From positions 3,038,001 to 3,102,000 of the forward strand of contig NC_018518.1 in assembly GCF_000306945.1 (NCBI RefSeq): a DNA stretch of 64,000 nucleotides, in the 5' to 3' direction. Below the pieces are notes generated by a model. That model made no database searches, had not been told where the DNA came from, and saw only the letters and a program-made list of their open reading frames with translations. The DNA comes from Bordetella pertussis 18323 (lineage in GTDB: Bacteria; Pseudomonadota; Gammaproteobacteria; Burkholderiales; Burkholderiaceae_B). Below, piece after piece: positions 47,760-57,704 of this stretch; positions within the stretch are counted from its first letter, which is position 1; the number at the start of each line of letters is the position of its first letter. Both the position numbers and the translations under genes were made by a program.

Positions 47760-48701
47760 ATGCTGGCATTCATCGCGCGCCGGCTGTTGGCCACCATACC
47801 GGTCCTGATCATGGTGGCGGTCGTGGTCTTCGCGATCCTGCGCGCAAGCCCCGGCGATCCGGCCATCATCATGGCCGGCGACGCCGCCACGCCCGAACGC
47901 ATTGCCCAGATCCGCCAGGTCATGGGACTGGACCAGCCGCTGGTCAAGCAATTCTTCATCTGGACCGGCAGGCTGGTGCGCGGCGACATGGGCACTTCGC
48001 TGATGTCCGGCGTGCCGGTCACCCAGTTGATCGGCCAGCGCCTGGAGCCCTCGCTCAGCCTGGCGGTGATCACGCTGGTGTTCACCCTGGCGGTCGCCAT
48101 TCCATTGGGCATCCTGGCGGCGTGGCGGCGCGGCCGCCTGCTCGACCGCGCCGTGATGGGCTTTTCGGTGCTGGGGTTCTCGGTGCCGGTGTTCGTGACC
48201 AGCTACGTGCTGATCTGGGCCTTCGCCATCAAGCTGGGCTGGTTCAACGTGCAGGGCTACACGCCGCTGGCGCAGGGATTCTGGCCTTACCTGCACCGCC
48301 TCGTCCTGCCCTCGCTGGCGCTGTCCACCGTGTATGTGGCGCTGATCGCCCGCATCACCCGCACCAGCATCATCGAAGTCATGGGCGAGGATTTCATCCG
48401 CACCGCGCGCGCCAAGGGGCTGGGCGAAACCGGCGTGCTGCTGGGCCACGCCCTGCGCAATGCCGCGGTGCCCATCGCCACGGTGATCGGGGTGGGCGTG
48501 GCGCTGCTGATCAGCGGCGTGGTGGTGACGGAGTCGGTGTTCAACATTCCCGGCCTGGGCCGCCTGGTCGTCGAGGCCGTGATGGCGCGCGACTACCCCG
48601 TGATCCAGGGGCTGACGCTGTTCTTCGCGTTCGTCTACGTGTTCATCAATCTGGTGGTCGACTGCGCCTATACGGTGTTCGACCCGCGCATCAGGTATTG
48701 A
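47760..48701 (+). CDS. ABC peptide permease, DppB type
   Basis: A 313-residue inner-membrane protein with six helices. The N-terminal LLATIPVLIMVAVVVFAILR is typical of DppB, as is the EAA loop EDFIRTARAKGLGETGVLLG. It pairs with the next gene to form the channel. It starts 45 bp after the binding protein with GAGGGAG upstream. Confidence 0.94.
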   Translation: MLAFIARRLLATIPVLIMVAVVVFAILRASPGDPAIIMAGDAATPERIAQIRQVMGLDQPLVKQFFIWTGRLVRGDMGTSLMSGVPVTQLIGQRLEPSLSLAVITLVFTLAVAIPLGILAAWRRGRLLDRAVMGFSVLGFSVPVFVTSYVLIWAFAIKLGWFNVQGYTPLAQGFWPYLHRLVLPSLALSTVYVALIARITRTSIIEVMGEDFIRTARAKGLGETGVLLGHALRNAAVPIATVIGVGVALLISGVVVTESVFNIPGLGRLVVEAVMARDYPVIQGLTLFFAFVYVFINLVVDCAYTVFDPRIRY

Positions 48702-48703
48702 CG

Positions 48704-49591
48704 ATGCCCACGCATAGCGATGCCGTCGCCGACGGCGCCCTGCCCGAGAACGGACCGCCCCAGGCAGGCGCGTGGCGGCGCGTGCGCCGCGAATTCTCCG
48801 GCGCGCCCGTGCTGGCCGCGCTGGCGGTGCTGGCCCTGGTGGTCGGCGCGGCCCTGCTGGCGCCGTGGCTGGGCACCGTGGACCCGACCGCCATCGATCC
48901 GGGCGCGCGCCTGAAGCCGCCTTTCGGCGACTACCTGTTCGGCACCGATGCGTTCGGGCGCGACATCTGGTCGCGCGTGGTGTATGGCGCGCGCGTATCG
49001 CTGGTGGCCGGCCTGGGCGCGGCGCTGGTCAGCGTGACGCTGGGCCTGGTGATAGGCGTCATCGCCGGCTGGTTCCGCACGCTCGACGGCCTGATCATAC
49101 GCACCATGGACGCCGTCATGGCCATCCCCGGCATCCTGCTGGCCATCGCCCTGGTGTCGGTGACCGGCGCCAGCCTGGCCACGGTGCTGGTGGCCATCAC
49201 CATCCCGGAGATTCCCCGCGTGGTGCGGCTGGTGCGCGGCCAGATCCTCAGCGTGCGCGGCGAACCCTATGTCGAAGCCGCGCTGGCGCTGGGCACGCCG
49301 CTGCCCCTGCTGCTGTGGCGCCACCTGGTGCCCAGCACGGTGGCGCCGCTGACCGTGCAAGGCACCTATGTGTTCGCCTCGGCCATGCTGACCGAGGCCA
49401 TACTCAGCTTCCTAGGCGCCGGCATCCCGCCCGAGATCGCCTCGTGGGGCAACATCATGTCCGAGGGCCGCATGTACTTCCGCATGCTGCCGGGCCTGAT
49501 CCTGTTTCCCGGCCTGTTCCTGTCGCTGACCGTGCTCAGCGTCAATATCCTGGGCGACGCGCTGGACCCGAAAATGACGCGGAGGACCTGA
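48704..49591 (+). CDS. ABC peptide permease, DppC type
   Basis: A 295-residue inner-membrane protein. HPF-like LFGTDAFGRDIWSRVVYGAR and the EAA loop EPYVEAALALGTPLPLLLWR identify a DppC permease. It starts at ATG 48704, 2 bases after the DppB stop. The frame is open far upstream (to 45941), but those codons are antisense to family features and belong to other genes. Confidence 0.94.
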   Translation: MPTHSDAVADGALPENGPPQAGAWRRVRREFSGAPVLAALAVLALVVGAALLAPWLGTVDPTAIDPGARLKPPFGDYLFGTDAFGRDIWSRVVYGARVSLVAGLGAALVSVTLGLVIGVIAGWFRTLDGLIIRTMDAVMAIPGILLAIALVSVTGASLATVLVAITIPEIPRVVRLVRGQILSVRGEPYVEAALALGTPLPLLLWRHLVPSTVAPLTVQGTYVFASAMLTEAILSFLGAGIPPEIASWGNIMSEGRMYFRMLPGLILFPGLFLSLTVLSVNILGDALDPKMTRRT

Positions 49592-49594
49592 GCG

Positions 49595-51135
49595 ATGCCC
49601 TACGCCCCCTACCCTCCGGCCGGCGACACCAGCGCCGCGGTGCTGGCGATCCGCAACCTGTCGGTGAGCGTCTGCGGCGCCGGCAACCGCGTGGTCCGCA
49701 ACTTCAGCCTGGACGTGCACGCCGGCGAGACGGTCTGCGTGGTGGGCGAATCCGGGTCGGGCAAGTCGGTCACGTCGCTGGCGGTCATGGGATTGCTGCC
49801 CGAGGGCATCCTGGAGGTTTCCGGCGGCTCGGCCCGCGTGCTGGGCGAGGACATCGTCACGGCCAGCGCGCGGCGGCGGCGCGAACTGCGCGCCACGCGC
49901 ATGGCCATGGTGTTCCAGGAGCCCATGACCGCGCTCAACCCGGTGCACCGGGTGGGCAGCCAGGTCGACGAAGTGCTGCGCCTGCACCGCCGCATGCCGC
50001 GCGCGCAACGGCGCGCCAAGGTGCTCGAGATGTTCCGCTCGGTGCACCTGCCCGACGTGGAGCGCATCTACGACGCGTATCCGCACCAGCTCTCGGGCGG
50101 CCAGCGCCAGCGCATCGTCATCGCCATGGCGCTGATCCTCGAACCCAAGCTGCTGATCGCCGACGAACCCACCACGGCGCTGGATGTCACCACGCAGAAG
50201 CAGATCCTGGCGCTGATCCGCGAACTGCAGGACAGGCACCAGACCGCCGTGCTCTTCATCACGCACGACTTCGGCGTGGTAGCCGAGATCGCCGACCGTA
50301 TCGTCGTCATGAACCGCGGCGACCTCACCGAGACCGGCACGCGCGACGAGATCCTGGCGCGGCCGAGCCAGAACTACACCCGCCGCCTGGTGTCGTCGGT
50401 GCCCAGCCTGGTGCCGACGCAACGCGAGGCGCCGGGCGGCGAACCGGTGCTGCGCATCACCGGGCTGGGCCGCACCTACGCCGAGCGGCGCTCGCTCTTC
50501 GGCGCGACGCGCACGGTGGTGGCCGCCAGCGAGGTGGACCTGACCCTGCGGCGCGGCGAGATCCTCGGCATCGTCGGCGAATCGGGTTCGGGCAAGTCCA
50601 CGGTGGCGCGCTGCATCGTGCGCCTGATCGAGCCCAGCGCCGGCCGCATGCTGCTGGGCGAGACCGACATCGCGCGCCTGAGCGGCGCGGGCCTGCGCCC
50701 GCTGCGGCGCAAGGTGCAGATCGTGTTCCAGGACCCCTACCGCTCGCTCAACCCGCGCCGCGCGGTGGGCGAGTCCATCATCGAGGGCCTGCTCAACTTC
50801 GGCATGCCGCGCGCGCCCTGGTCATGGACCCCGAAGTGCTGGTGGCCGACGAAGCCGTTTCGGCGCTGGATGTATCGGTGCAGGCGCAAGTGCTGGAGCT
50901 GATCGAGCAGGTGCGCGAACGTACCGGCGTGAGCGTGCTGTTCATCACGCATGACCTGCGCGTGGCGGCGCAGGTATGCGACACCATCGCGGTCATGCAG
51001 CATGGCAAGGTAGTGGAGACCGGCGCGGCGCAGACGGTGCTGACCCGGCCCGGCCATGCGTATACCCGCGCCCTGATCGACGCCGCGCCGGGCCGCGGCT
51101 GGGACTTCCGCAATTTCCGCCCGCTGGCCGCCTGA
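49595..51135 (+). pseudogene. Fused DppD-DppF type ABC ATPase, broken in the second domain
   Basis: The first ATPase domain is intact: [34 protein letters not shown]. The second has its Walker A (GESGSGKSTVARCI) and reaches LLNFGMPR. It then jumps straight to ALVMDPEVLVADEAVSALD, in another frame. Related proteins have about 38-40 residues between these points, including the LSGGQ signature. So about 115 bp, not a multiple of three, are gone at about 50806-50820, inside a CGCGCGC run. Translation from 49595 would stop at 50902 after 29 unrelated residues. The remaining frame runs to the stop at 51135. The importer probably lacks full ATPase function. Confidence 0.88.
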
Positions 51136-51178
51136 CCGGGGCGCGCCGCCAGGAATTGCGCACGACAAGGAGCACACC

Positions 51179-52654
51179 ATGCGTTGGCTGTTGGCGATGA
51201 TCAAGCACGAGACCAATACGTTCTCGCCCGTTCCCACCCCGCTGGAGCGGTTTTTCCGCGGCAGCCCCGAGATCCTGGCCGGCGAGCGCGCCATACGCGC
51301 CTACGAGAACACCGACAGCGGCCTGGGCGGCTATATCGAGGTGGCGCGCCGCGAAGGCGCCGAGATCGTCGTGCCGGTGGCGGCGGAGTCCTGGCCCAGC
51401 GCGCCGACCGACCGCGCCACGTACGAGCGCCTGTGCGGCCTGGTGCTGGACGAGGCGCGCCGCGGCGGCTTCGACGTCATCCTGCTGGACCTGCACGGCG
51501 CCATGGTGGCCGAAGGCGTGGAAGACGCCGAAGGCGATCTGCTGCGCCGCCTGCGCGATATCGCCCCGGCCATCCCGGTGGGCGTGACGCTGGACATGCA
51601 CGCCAACATCTACGACGACATCGTGCGCCACGCCACCGTCATCTCGGGCTTTCACACCTATCCGCACGTCGATATCCGCGCCGCCGGGCTGCGCGCGGCC
51701 AACGCCATCGCCCGCACGCTGCGCGGCGAGATCAAGCCCGTCATGAGCTGGGCCAACAAGCCGATGCTGCCGCACATCATGCGCCAGGGCACGCATGCCG
51801 AACCCAACAAATCGCTGCAGGCGCGCTGCAAGGCGCTGGAGTCCGAAGGCGTGATCGCCGCCTCGGTGTTCGTCGGCTTTCCGCATGCCGACATCCGCGA
51901 GGCGGGGCTGAGCGCGGTGGTGTGCACCGATGCCAACCTGGCGCAGGCCGAGCAGTACCGCGACGAGCTGCTCGAGACCGCCTGGCGCGGACGCGCCGAC
52001 TGGGTGTTCCACGCCGAGCCGCTGGCGCCCACCATCGCGCGCGCCAAGGCCATCGAGAACGGACCGGTGGTGCTGCTCGACCACTACGACAATACCGGTT
52101 CGGGCGGCACCATGGACACCACCGCGGTGCTGGCCGAGATCCTGGACCAGGGCCTGGAGAACGTGGCGTTCTACGCCATCTGCGACCCGCAGGCCGCGCA
52201 GCAGGCCGCGGCGGCCGGCGTGGGCGCCACCGTGACCTTGCCCCTGGGCGGCAAGGTGGCGATGCCGGCGCTGCGCCAGGCCAGCCCGCTCCTGCACCTG
52301 ACCGCCCGGGTCAAGCTGCTGTTCGACGGCGTATACCTGAACCGCGGCCCCATGTACCGCGGCGTGCGCAACGACACGGGCCTGACCGTCGTGCTCGACA
52401 CCGGCAAGGTCGAGATCGTGGTGGTGTCGCGCCACCAGGAGCCTTTCGACATCAATTGCCTGCTGTCGGCCGGCATCGACCCGCTGCAAAAGCGCTACGT
52501 GGCGTTGAAGTCACGCGTGCATTGGCGCGCCGGCTTTGCCGATATGGCCGCCCATGTCATCGAATGCACCGGTGTGGGCGTGACCACTTCCGACTATGGC
52601 CAGGTCGAGTTTCGGCATGTGCGCCGGCCTGTCTATCCGCTCGACGCCATCTAG
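51179..52654 (+). CDS. M81 family metallopeptidase (MlrC-like)
   Basis: A 491-residue protein similar throughout to microcystinase C: IKHETNTFSPVPTPLERF at the N-terminus, ILLDLHGAMVAEGVEDAEGD, LDMHANIYDD, GFHTYPHVD, and the C-terminal DHYDNTGSGGTMDT. The Asp/His-rich motifs suggest a metal site. Members often sit beside peptide importers, so this one may process the imported peptide. AAGGAG precedes ATG 51179. The TAG stop lies in the IS481 target site. Confidence 0.9.
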   Translation: MRWLLAMIKHETNTFSPVPTPLERFFRGSPEILAGERAIRAYENTDSGLGGYIEVARREGAEIVVPVAAESWPSAPTDRATYERLCGLVLDEARRGGFDVILLDLHGAMVAEGVEDAEGDLLRRLRDIAPAIPVGVTLDMHANIYDDIVRHATVISGFHTYPHVDIRAAGLRAANAIARTLRGEIKPVMSWANKPMLPHIMRQGTHAEPNKSLQARCKALESEGVIAASVFVGFPHADIREAGLSAVVCTDANLAQAEQYRDELLETAWRGRADWVFHAEPLAPTIARAKAIENGPVVLLDHYDNTGSGGTMDTTAVLAEILDQGLENVAFYAICDPQAAQQAAAAGVGATVTLPLGGKVAMPALRQASPLLHLTARVKLLFDGVYLNRGPMYRGVRNDTGLTVVLDTGKVEIVVVSRHQEPFDINCLLSAGIDPLQKRYVALKSRVHWRAGFADMAAHVIECTGVGVTTSDYGQVEFRHVRRPVYPLDAI

Positions 52655-52655
52655 G

Positions 52656-53698
52656 TGTGAAGATTCAATAGGTTGTATGCATGGTTCATCCGAACCGGAT
52701 TTGAGAAACTGGAAATCGCCGATCCCCCAGTTCACTCAAGGAGCCCGGCCGGATGAACACCCATAAGCATGCCCGATTGACCTTCCTACGTCGACTCGAA
52801 ATGGTCCAGCAATTGATCGCCCATCAAGTTTGTGTGCCTGAAGCGGCCCGCGCCTATGGGGTCACCGCGCCGACTGTGCGCAAATGGCTGGGCCGCTTCC
52901 TGGCTCAGGGCCAGGCGGGCTTGGCCGATGCGTCCTCGCGCCCGACGGTCTCGCCCCGAGCGATTGCGCCGGCCAAGGCGCTGGCTATCGTGGAGCTGCG
53001 CCGCAAGCGGCTGACCCAAGCGCGCATCGCCCAGGCGCTGGGCGTGTCAGCCAGCACCGTCAGCCGCGTCCTGGCCCGCGCCGGTCTGTCGCACCTGGCC
53101 GACCTGGAGCCGGCCGAGCCGGTGGTGCGCTACGAGCATCAGGCCCCCGGCGATCTGCTGCACATCGACATCAAGAAGCTGGGACGTATCCAGCGCCCTG
53201 GCCACCGGGTCACGGGCAACCGACGCGATACCGTTGAGGGGGCCGGCTGGGACTTCGTCTTCGTGGCCATCGATGACCACGCCCGCGTGGCCTTCACCGA
53301 CATCCACCCCGACGAGCGCTTCCCCAGCGCCGTCCAGTTCCTCAAGGACGCAGTGGCCTACTACCAGCGCCTGGGCGTGACCATCCAGCGCTTGCTCACC
53401 GACAATGGCTCGGCCTTTCGCAGCCGCGCCTTCGCCGCGCTGTGCCATGAGCTGGGCATCAAGCACCGCTTTACCCGACCTTACCGCCCACAGACCAATG
53501 GCAAGGCCGAACGCTTCATCCAGTCGGCCTTGCGTGAGTGGGCTTACGCTCACACCTACCAGAACTCCCAACACCGAGCCGATGCCATGAAATCCTGGCT
53601 ACACCACTACAACTGGCATCGACCCCACCAAGGCATCGGGCGCGCTGTACCCATCTCCAGACTCAACCTGGACGAATACAACCTATTGACAGTTCACA
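52656..53698 (+). mobile_element. IS481 insertion element
   Basis: The ends are 23-bp imperfect inverted repeats, 52656-52678 and 53676-53698, matching at 20 positions (TGTGAA then TCAATAGGTTGTAT). The element is flanked by TCTAGG (52650-52655) and GCTAGG (53699-53704), fitting the known NCTAGN target duplication of IS481, with one differing base. It carries one transposase gene. It is the high-copy IS of B. pertussis and drives its rearrangements. Confidence 0.96.
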
Positions 53699-53703
53699 GC
53701 TAG
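52753..53703 (+). CDS. IS481 transposase
   Basis: A 316-residue DDE transposase of the IS481 family (integrase core). The N-terminal helix-turn-helix (VPEAARAYGVTAPTVRKWLG) is followed by a second HTH (RIAQALGVSASTVSRVLA). The catalytic triad appears as LLHIDIKKLG, TDNGSAFRS and QTNGKAERFIQ. AAGGAG lies 9 bases before the ATG at 52753. The stop codon TAG (53701-53703) is outside the element, in the duplicated CTAG. Confidence 0.97.
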   Translation: MNTHKHARLTFLRRLEMVQQLIAHQVCVPEAARAYGVTAPTVRKWLGRFLAQGQAGLADASSRPTVSPRAIAPAKALAIVELRRKRLTQARIAQALGVSASTVSRVLARAGLSHLADLEPAEPVVRYEHQAPGDLLHIDIKKLGRIQRPGHRVTGNRRDTVEGAGWDFVFVAIDDHARVAFTDIHPDERFPSAVQFLKDAVAYYQRLGVTIQRLLTDNGSAFRSRAFAALCHELGIKHRFTRPYRPQTNGKAERFIQSALREWAYAHTYQNSQHRADAMKSWLHHYNWHRPHQGIGRAVPISRLNLDEYNLLTVHS

Positions 53704-56159
53704 GCCGGCGCGTCCGGCTCGCGCAGCTGCAGCCAGACGCGCCGCATGGTCGGATCCTCGGGGTCGGCGTCGTTGGTAAAGCCCAGCCGCGTCATCAGTG
53801 TCAGCATCGGCCGGTTGGTCGACAGCACCAGCCCGTCTATGTATTCCAGCCCCTGCTCGCGCGCCGCGTCGATGAGCGCGCTCATCAGCTGGCCGCCCAG
53901 CTTGCGGCGCTGCCAGTCGTCGCCGATGACCAGCGCGTACTCGGCGCCGCGCCCGTCCGGGTTGCGCAGGTAGTGCGCGAAGCCGATGATGACTTCGCGC
54001 GGGTGGCCCCGGTTGGCCGGATTGGGCACCTGCGTGGCGGCCACCAGGGCCAGTTCGCGGTGATAGTCCACCTGGGTATAGCGCGCCACCATGCGCGGCG
54101 TCAGCTCGCGCATCATCGAGACGAAGCGCATGTAGCGCGAGCGCTCGGACAGCCCGCGGATGAACTCCTGCAGCGGCTCGCCGTCCTCGGGCCGGATCGG
54201 GCGGATGACCCAGGGCGTGCCATCGTCGAAACGGCGCGCCTGCACCAGGCGCGCCGGATAGGGGTGGATCGCCATGTGGGCGTAGCCGCTGAGCTGCGGC
54301 GACACGGTGGCCTCGCGCTCGCACAGCACGATGCGCAAGCCGCCGGCGCGCAGCTGGGTTTCCCCGGCGTACAGGGGATCGATATCCACCGACTCGATAT
54401 CGGGCAGTTCGGACACCATCTCCGAGACCTGCACCAGCGCGTGCTGCAAGGCCTCGGCGGCGGCGTTGGTGACCTGCGGCGCCAGCACGCGGCGCCACAG
54501 CCGGCTGCGCTCTATCATCTGGCGCGCCAGGAAGCCGTTGAGCGGCGGCAGGTCCATGCCCCGGTCGGCGCCCGACAGGACCGCGTCGGGCCCGCCCGCG
54601 CCGAAGCGGATGACCGGGCCGAAATGCGGATCGCGCCGCACGCGGATCGCCATCGGGCGCGATTCGGCCTCGATCGGGCGCACGCCCAGCGGGCCTTCGC
54701 GCAGCGGCACGTAGAAGGCGTCGAGCAGCGCGCGCGCCTCGATGGGATCCAGCTCGCGCCGCCCTTGCGCGCGCGCTTGCCCCATGATGTCGCGCGCGCC
54801 GGCGCTGTCGGGCAGCAGGCCGGGCGGCTCGGGCGGCTGGGTCTGCAGCAGCAATTGCTGGTTGTAGTGATGGGTGGCCAGCACGCCGAATGCGTCGGCG
54901 GCCGATTCGGGCGTGCGGAACGCCGAGGTGCCGGCATCGTCGAGCATGCGGCGCAACGGCCGCATGCCCGCGTCGCCCATGAAACAGCTGACCACCGGCT
55001 TGCGCGCGCGCGGCGCCAGCTGCGCCAGCTGGCGCGCCACCGCCGGCATGTCGGCCAGCGCGTCGGGCGCAAGCAGCACCAGCACGCCATCCACGCCGGC
55101 GTCGTCGAGCAGGCAGTCCAGGATGGCCTGGATGCGCTCGGGCGTAAGCGGCGTATAGGTAATGACCGGATTGGCGGTGGCGGCGTCGGGTTCCAGCATG
55201 TCGGCCAGCGTGCGCTGCGTCGCCGGCGACAGCTTCGCCTGCAGCACCGCGGCGTCCGGGCCGATGAGGTCCAGCGCCAGTTGCGGCGGGCCGCTGCCGT
55301 TGGAGAACAGCGCCACCCGGCGGCCGCGCGGACGCCGGGTATAGCCCAGCACCTTGACGGCCGAGAACAGCTGCACGAAGTAGCGCACCCGCACCGCCCC
55401 GGCGCGCCGCAGCGCGGCATCGAACACGGCATCGGCGCCGTTGGCGTCGGCGCGGCCGGCCTTGAGCACGATGACGGGCTTGACGCTGGCGGCGGCGCGC
55501 AGCGCGCTCATGAACTCGCGCGCCGGCCCCACGTCCTCGATATACAGCACGATGCTGTCGGTGCGGGAATCGCTGGCCAGGTAATCGAGCACCTGCGACA
55601 GCCCCACGACCGCTTCGTCGCCCAGCGATACCGCGATGGAAAACCCGATGTGCACGTCTTCGGCCCAGTCCATCACCGCCGCCATGATGGAGCGCGACTG
55701 CGCCACCAGCGCCACCCGCCCGGCGCGCGCCAGCGACGGATGCTGGCTGAGGTTCAGGCCGGCGTGCGGACGCTGCGCCCCGAACGAGCGCGGCCCGAGC
55801 AGTTCGCAGCGGTTTTCGGCCGCCCAGGCGCGGCACAGCGCCTGGGTACCGCGCGGATACGGGTCGGGCAGCTCGTGGGGCAACAGGATCACGGCCCGCG
55901 GCGCCAGGGCCGCCAGGCGCCGCAGCGTCTCGGGCAGCACCCCGGGGGCCACGCATACCAGCGCCAGGTCGGGGCGCAGTCCCTCGGCCACCCCGGCACA
56001 GGCCGCCGGCAGCTCGGGCGCCGCCCCCGGCGCAGCCTGCACCACCGTGGTACGCGCCCGCAGGGCCGACGGCAGCACCGAGGTCACGGGCAACAGGCGG
56101 TCGGCGATGACCACGAGCGAAGCGGGCTCGAACATCGGGGCGAGAACGTGTCGCAGCAT
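53700..56159 (-). CDS. Pat/YfiQ-like protein acetyltransferase (acyl-CoA synthetase-like + GNAT)
   Basis: An 819-residue protein. The N-terminal two-thirds resemble an NDP-forming acyl-CoA synthetase (CoA-binding domain, flavodoxin-like domain GRVALVAQSRSIMAAVMDWA, then a degenerate ATP-grasp region). The C-terminal ~180 residues are a GNAT domain (VIRPIRPEDGEPLQEF, RYMRFVSMMRELTP, ALVIGDDWQRRKLGGQLM). This order matches YfiQ/PatZ, which acetylates Lys of acetyl-CoA synthetase and other proteins. The start ATG 56159 leaves 135 bp to gltX on the other strand. Its TAG stop uses the same CTAG that flanks IS481. Confidence 0.88.
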   Translation of the reverse strand: MLRHVLAPMFEPASLVVIADRLLPVTSVLPSALRARTTVVQAAPGAAPELPAACAGVAEGLRPDLALVCVAPGVLPETLRRLAALAPRAVILLPHELPDPYPRGTQALCRAWAAENRCELLGPRSFGAQRPHAGLNLSQHPSLARAGRVALVAQSRSIMAAVMDWAEDVHIGFSIAVSLGDEAVVGLSQVLDYLASDSRTDSIVLYIEDVGPAREFMSALRAAASVKPVIVLKAGRADANGADAVFDAALRRAGAVRVRYFVQLFSAVKVLGYTRRPRGRRVALFSNGSGPPQLALDLIGPDAAVLQAKLSPATQRTLADMLEPDAATANPVITYTPLTPERIQAILDCLLDDAGVDGVLVLLAPDALADMPAVARQLAQLAPRARKPVVSCFMGDAGMRPLRRMLDDAGTSAFRTPESAADAFGVLATHHYNQQLLLQTQPPEPPGLLPDSAGARDIMGQARAQGRRELDPIEARALLDAFYVPLREGPLGVRPIEAESRPMAIRVRRDPHFGPVIRFGAGGPDAVLSGADRGMDLPPLNGFLARQMIERSRLWRRVLAPQVTNAAAEALQHALVQVSEMVSELPDIESVDIDPLYAGETQLRAGGLRIVLCEREATVSPQLSGYAHMAIHPYPARLVQARRFDDGTPWVIRPIRPEDGEPLQEFIRGLSERSRYMRFVSMMRELTPRMVARYTQVDYHRELALVAATQVPNPANRGHPREVIIGFAHYLRNPDGRGAEYALVIGDDWQRRKLGGQLMSALIDAAREQGLEYIDGLVLSTNRPMLTLMTRLGFTNDADPEDPTMRRVWLQLREPDAPA

Positions 56160-56294
56160 CTGATCCCGGGCGCTAATCTAAAATAGCACTCATCGTATCA
56201 ATACCGCCCGCCAACATCCATGGCCGGCGCATGTTTCGCCACTTCTTTTATGGAGATGGCGCAGTCCGCCGAGCGGCCGCGCCCCTATGCCTTT

Positions 56295-57701
56295 ATGACA
56301 GCCAACGCTACGCGTCCCGTGCGCACCCGCTTCGCGCCCTCGCCCACCGGTTTCCTGCACCTGGGCGGCGCCCGCACCGCCCTGTTCTCCTGGGCCTTCG
56401 CGCGCCATCACCAGGGCGTATTCGTGCTGCGCATCGAAGACACCGACGTCGAACGCTCCACGCCCGAGGCCGTGCAGGCCATCCTCGACAGCATGGACTG
56501 GCTGGGCATGCAGCCCGACGAGGGCCCGTTCTACCAGATGAAGCGCATGGACCGCTACGCCGAGGTGCTGGCCGGCATGCTCGAGGCCGGCACGGCCTAC
56601 CATTGCTATTGCTCGCCCGAGGAGGTGGACGCCATGCGCGAAGCCGCCCGCGCCAAGGGCCTGAAGCCGCGCTACGACGGCACCTGGCGCCCCGAGCCCG
56701 GCAAGACCCTGCCGCCGGTGCCGGCCGACCGCAAGCCCGTGATCCGCTTCCGCAACCCGATCGACGGCGCCACCAGCTGGAACGACATGGTCAAGGGCCC
56801 GATCAGCTTCGACAACGGCGAGCTCGACGACCTGATCATCGCGCGCCCGGACGGCACGCCCACCTACAATTTCTGCGTGGTGGTCGACGACTGGGACATG
56901 GGCATCACCCATGTGCTGCGCGGCGACGACCACGTCAACAACACGCCGCGCCAGATCAACATCCTGCGCGCGCTGGGCGCCACCCTGCCCGAATACGGCC
57001 ATGTCCCGATGATTCTCGGGCCGGACGGCGAAAAGCTGTCCAAGCGGCACGGCGCGGTCAATGTCATGGAATACGACGCCCAGGGCTACCTGCCCGAAGC
57101 CATGGTCAACTACCTGGCCCGGCTGGGCTGGAGCCACGGCGACGATGAATTGTTCACGCGCGAACAGCTGGTCGAGTGGTTCGACACCCGCCACCTGTCG
57201 AAGTCGGCCTCGCAATGGGACCCGAAGAAGCTGAACTGGGTCAACGCCCATTACATCAAGGGCATGGACGACGCCGAGCTGGCCGGCCGCGTGGCGCCGC
57301 GCGTCGAACGCCGCGGCGGCAAGCCGCAGGCCGCCGACCTGCCGGCCATCATGGGGCTGCTGAAAGACCGCGCCGAAACCCTGGAGCAACTGGCCGAGGA
57401 CGCCATGCTGTTCTGCGGCGAATACCAGCCCGCCCCCGCCGAGCTGGCGGCCCAGCACCTGACCGAAACGGCGCGCGCCGCCCTGGCCGATTTCGCCGCC
57501 CGCGCACGCGACACCGAATGGAACCGCGCCGCCATCTCCGCCCTGATCAAGGCCGTGCTGGCCGACCGCGGCCTGAAGATGCCGCAACTGGGCATTCCGC
57601 TGCGCGTCGCGGTGACGGGCCGGGCCCAGACCCCGGCGGTCGACGCCGTGCTGGAACTGCTGGGCAAGGAAACCGTGCTGGCGCGCCTGCAGGCGCTCTG
57701 A
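56295..57701 (+). CDS. gltX: Glutamyl-tRNA synthetase
   Basis: Class I synthetase charging tRNA-Glu. The 468 residues include the HIGH-like motif [16 protein letters not shown], the KMSKS-like KLSKRHG, and the discriminating-type C-terminal domain. ATG 56295 is chosen because [14 protein letters not shown] follows at the family N-terminus; upstream ATGs add 25 residues without match. Its end is 3 bp from the convergent MFS gene. Confidence 0.97.
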
Positions 57702-57704
57702 CGC

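Noticed and set aside
45941..48703. A giant fusion ahead of the DppC permease
   Set aside because: The frame is open by chance through the binding-protein and DppB genes, whose own frames carry all family features; ATG 48704 is the proper start.
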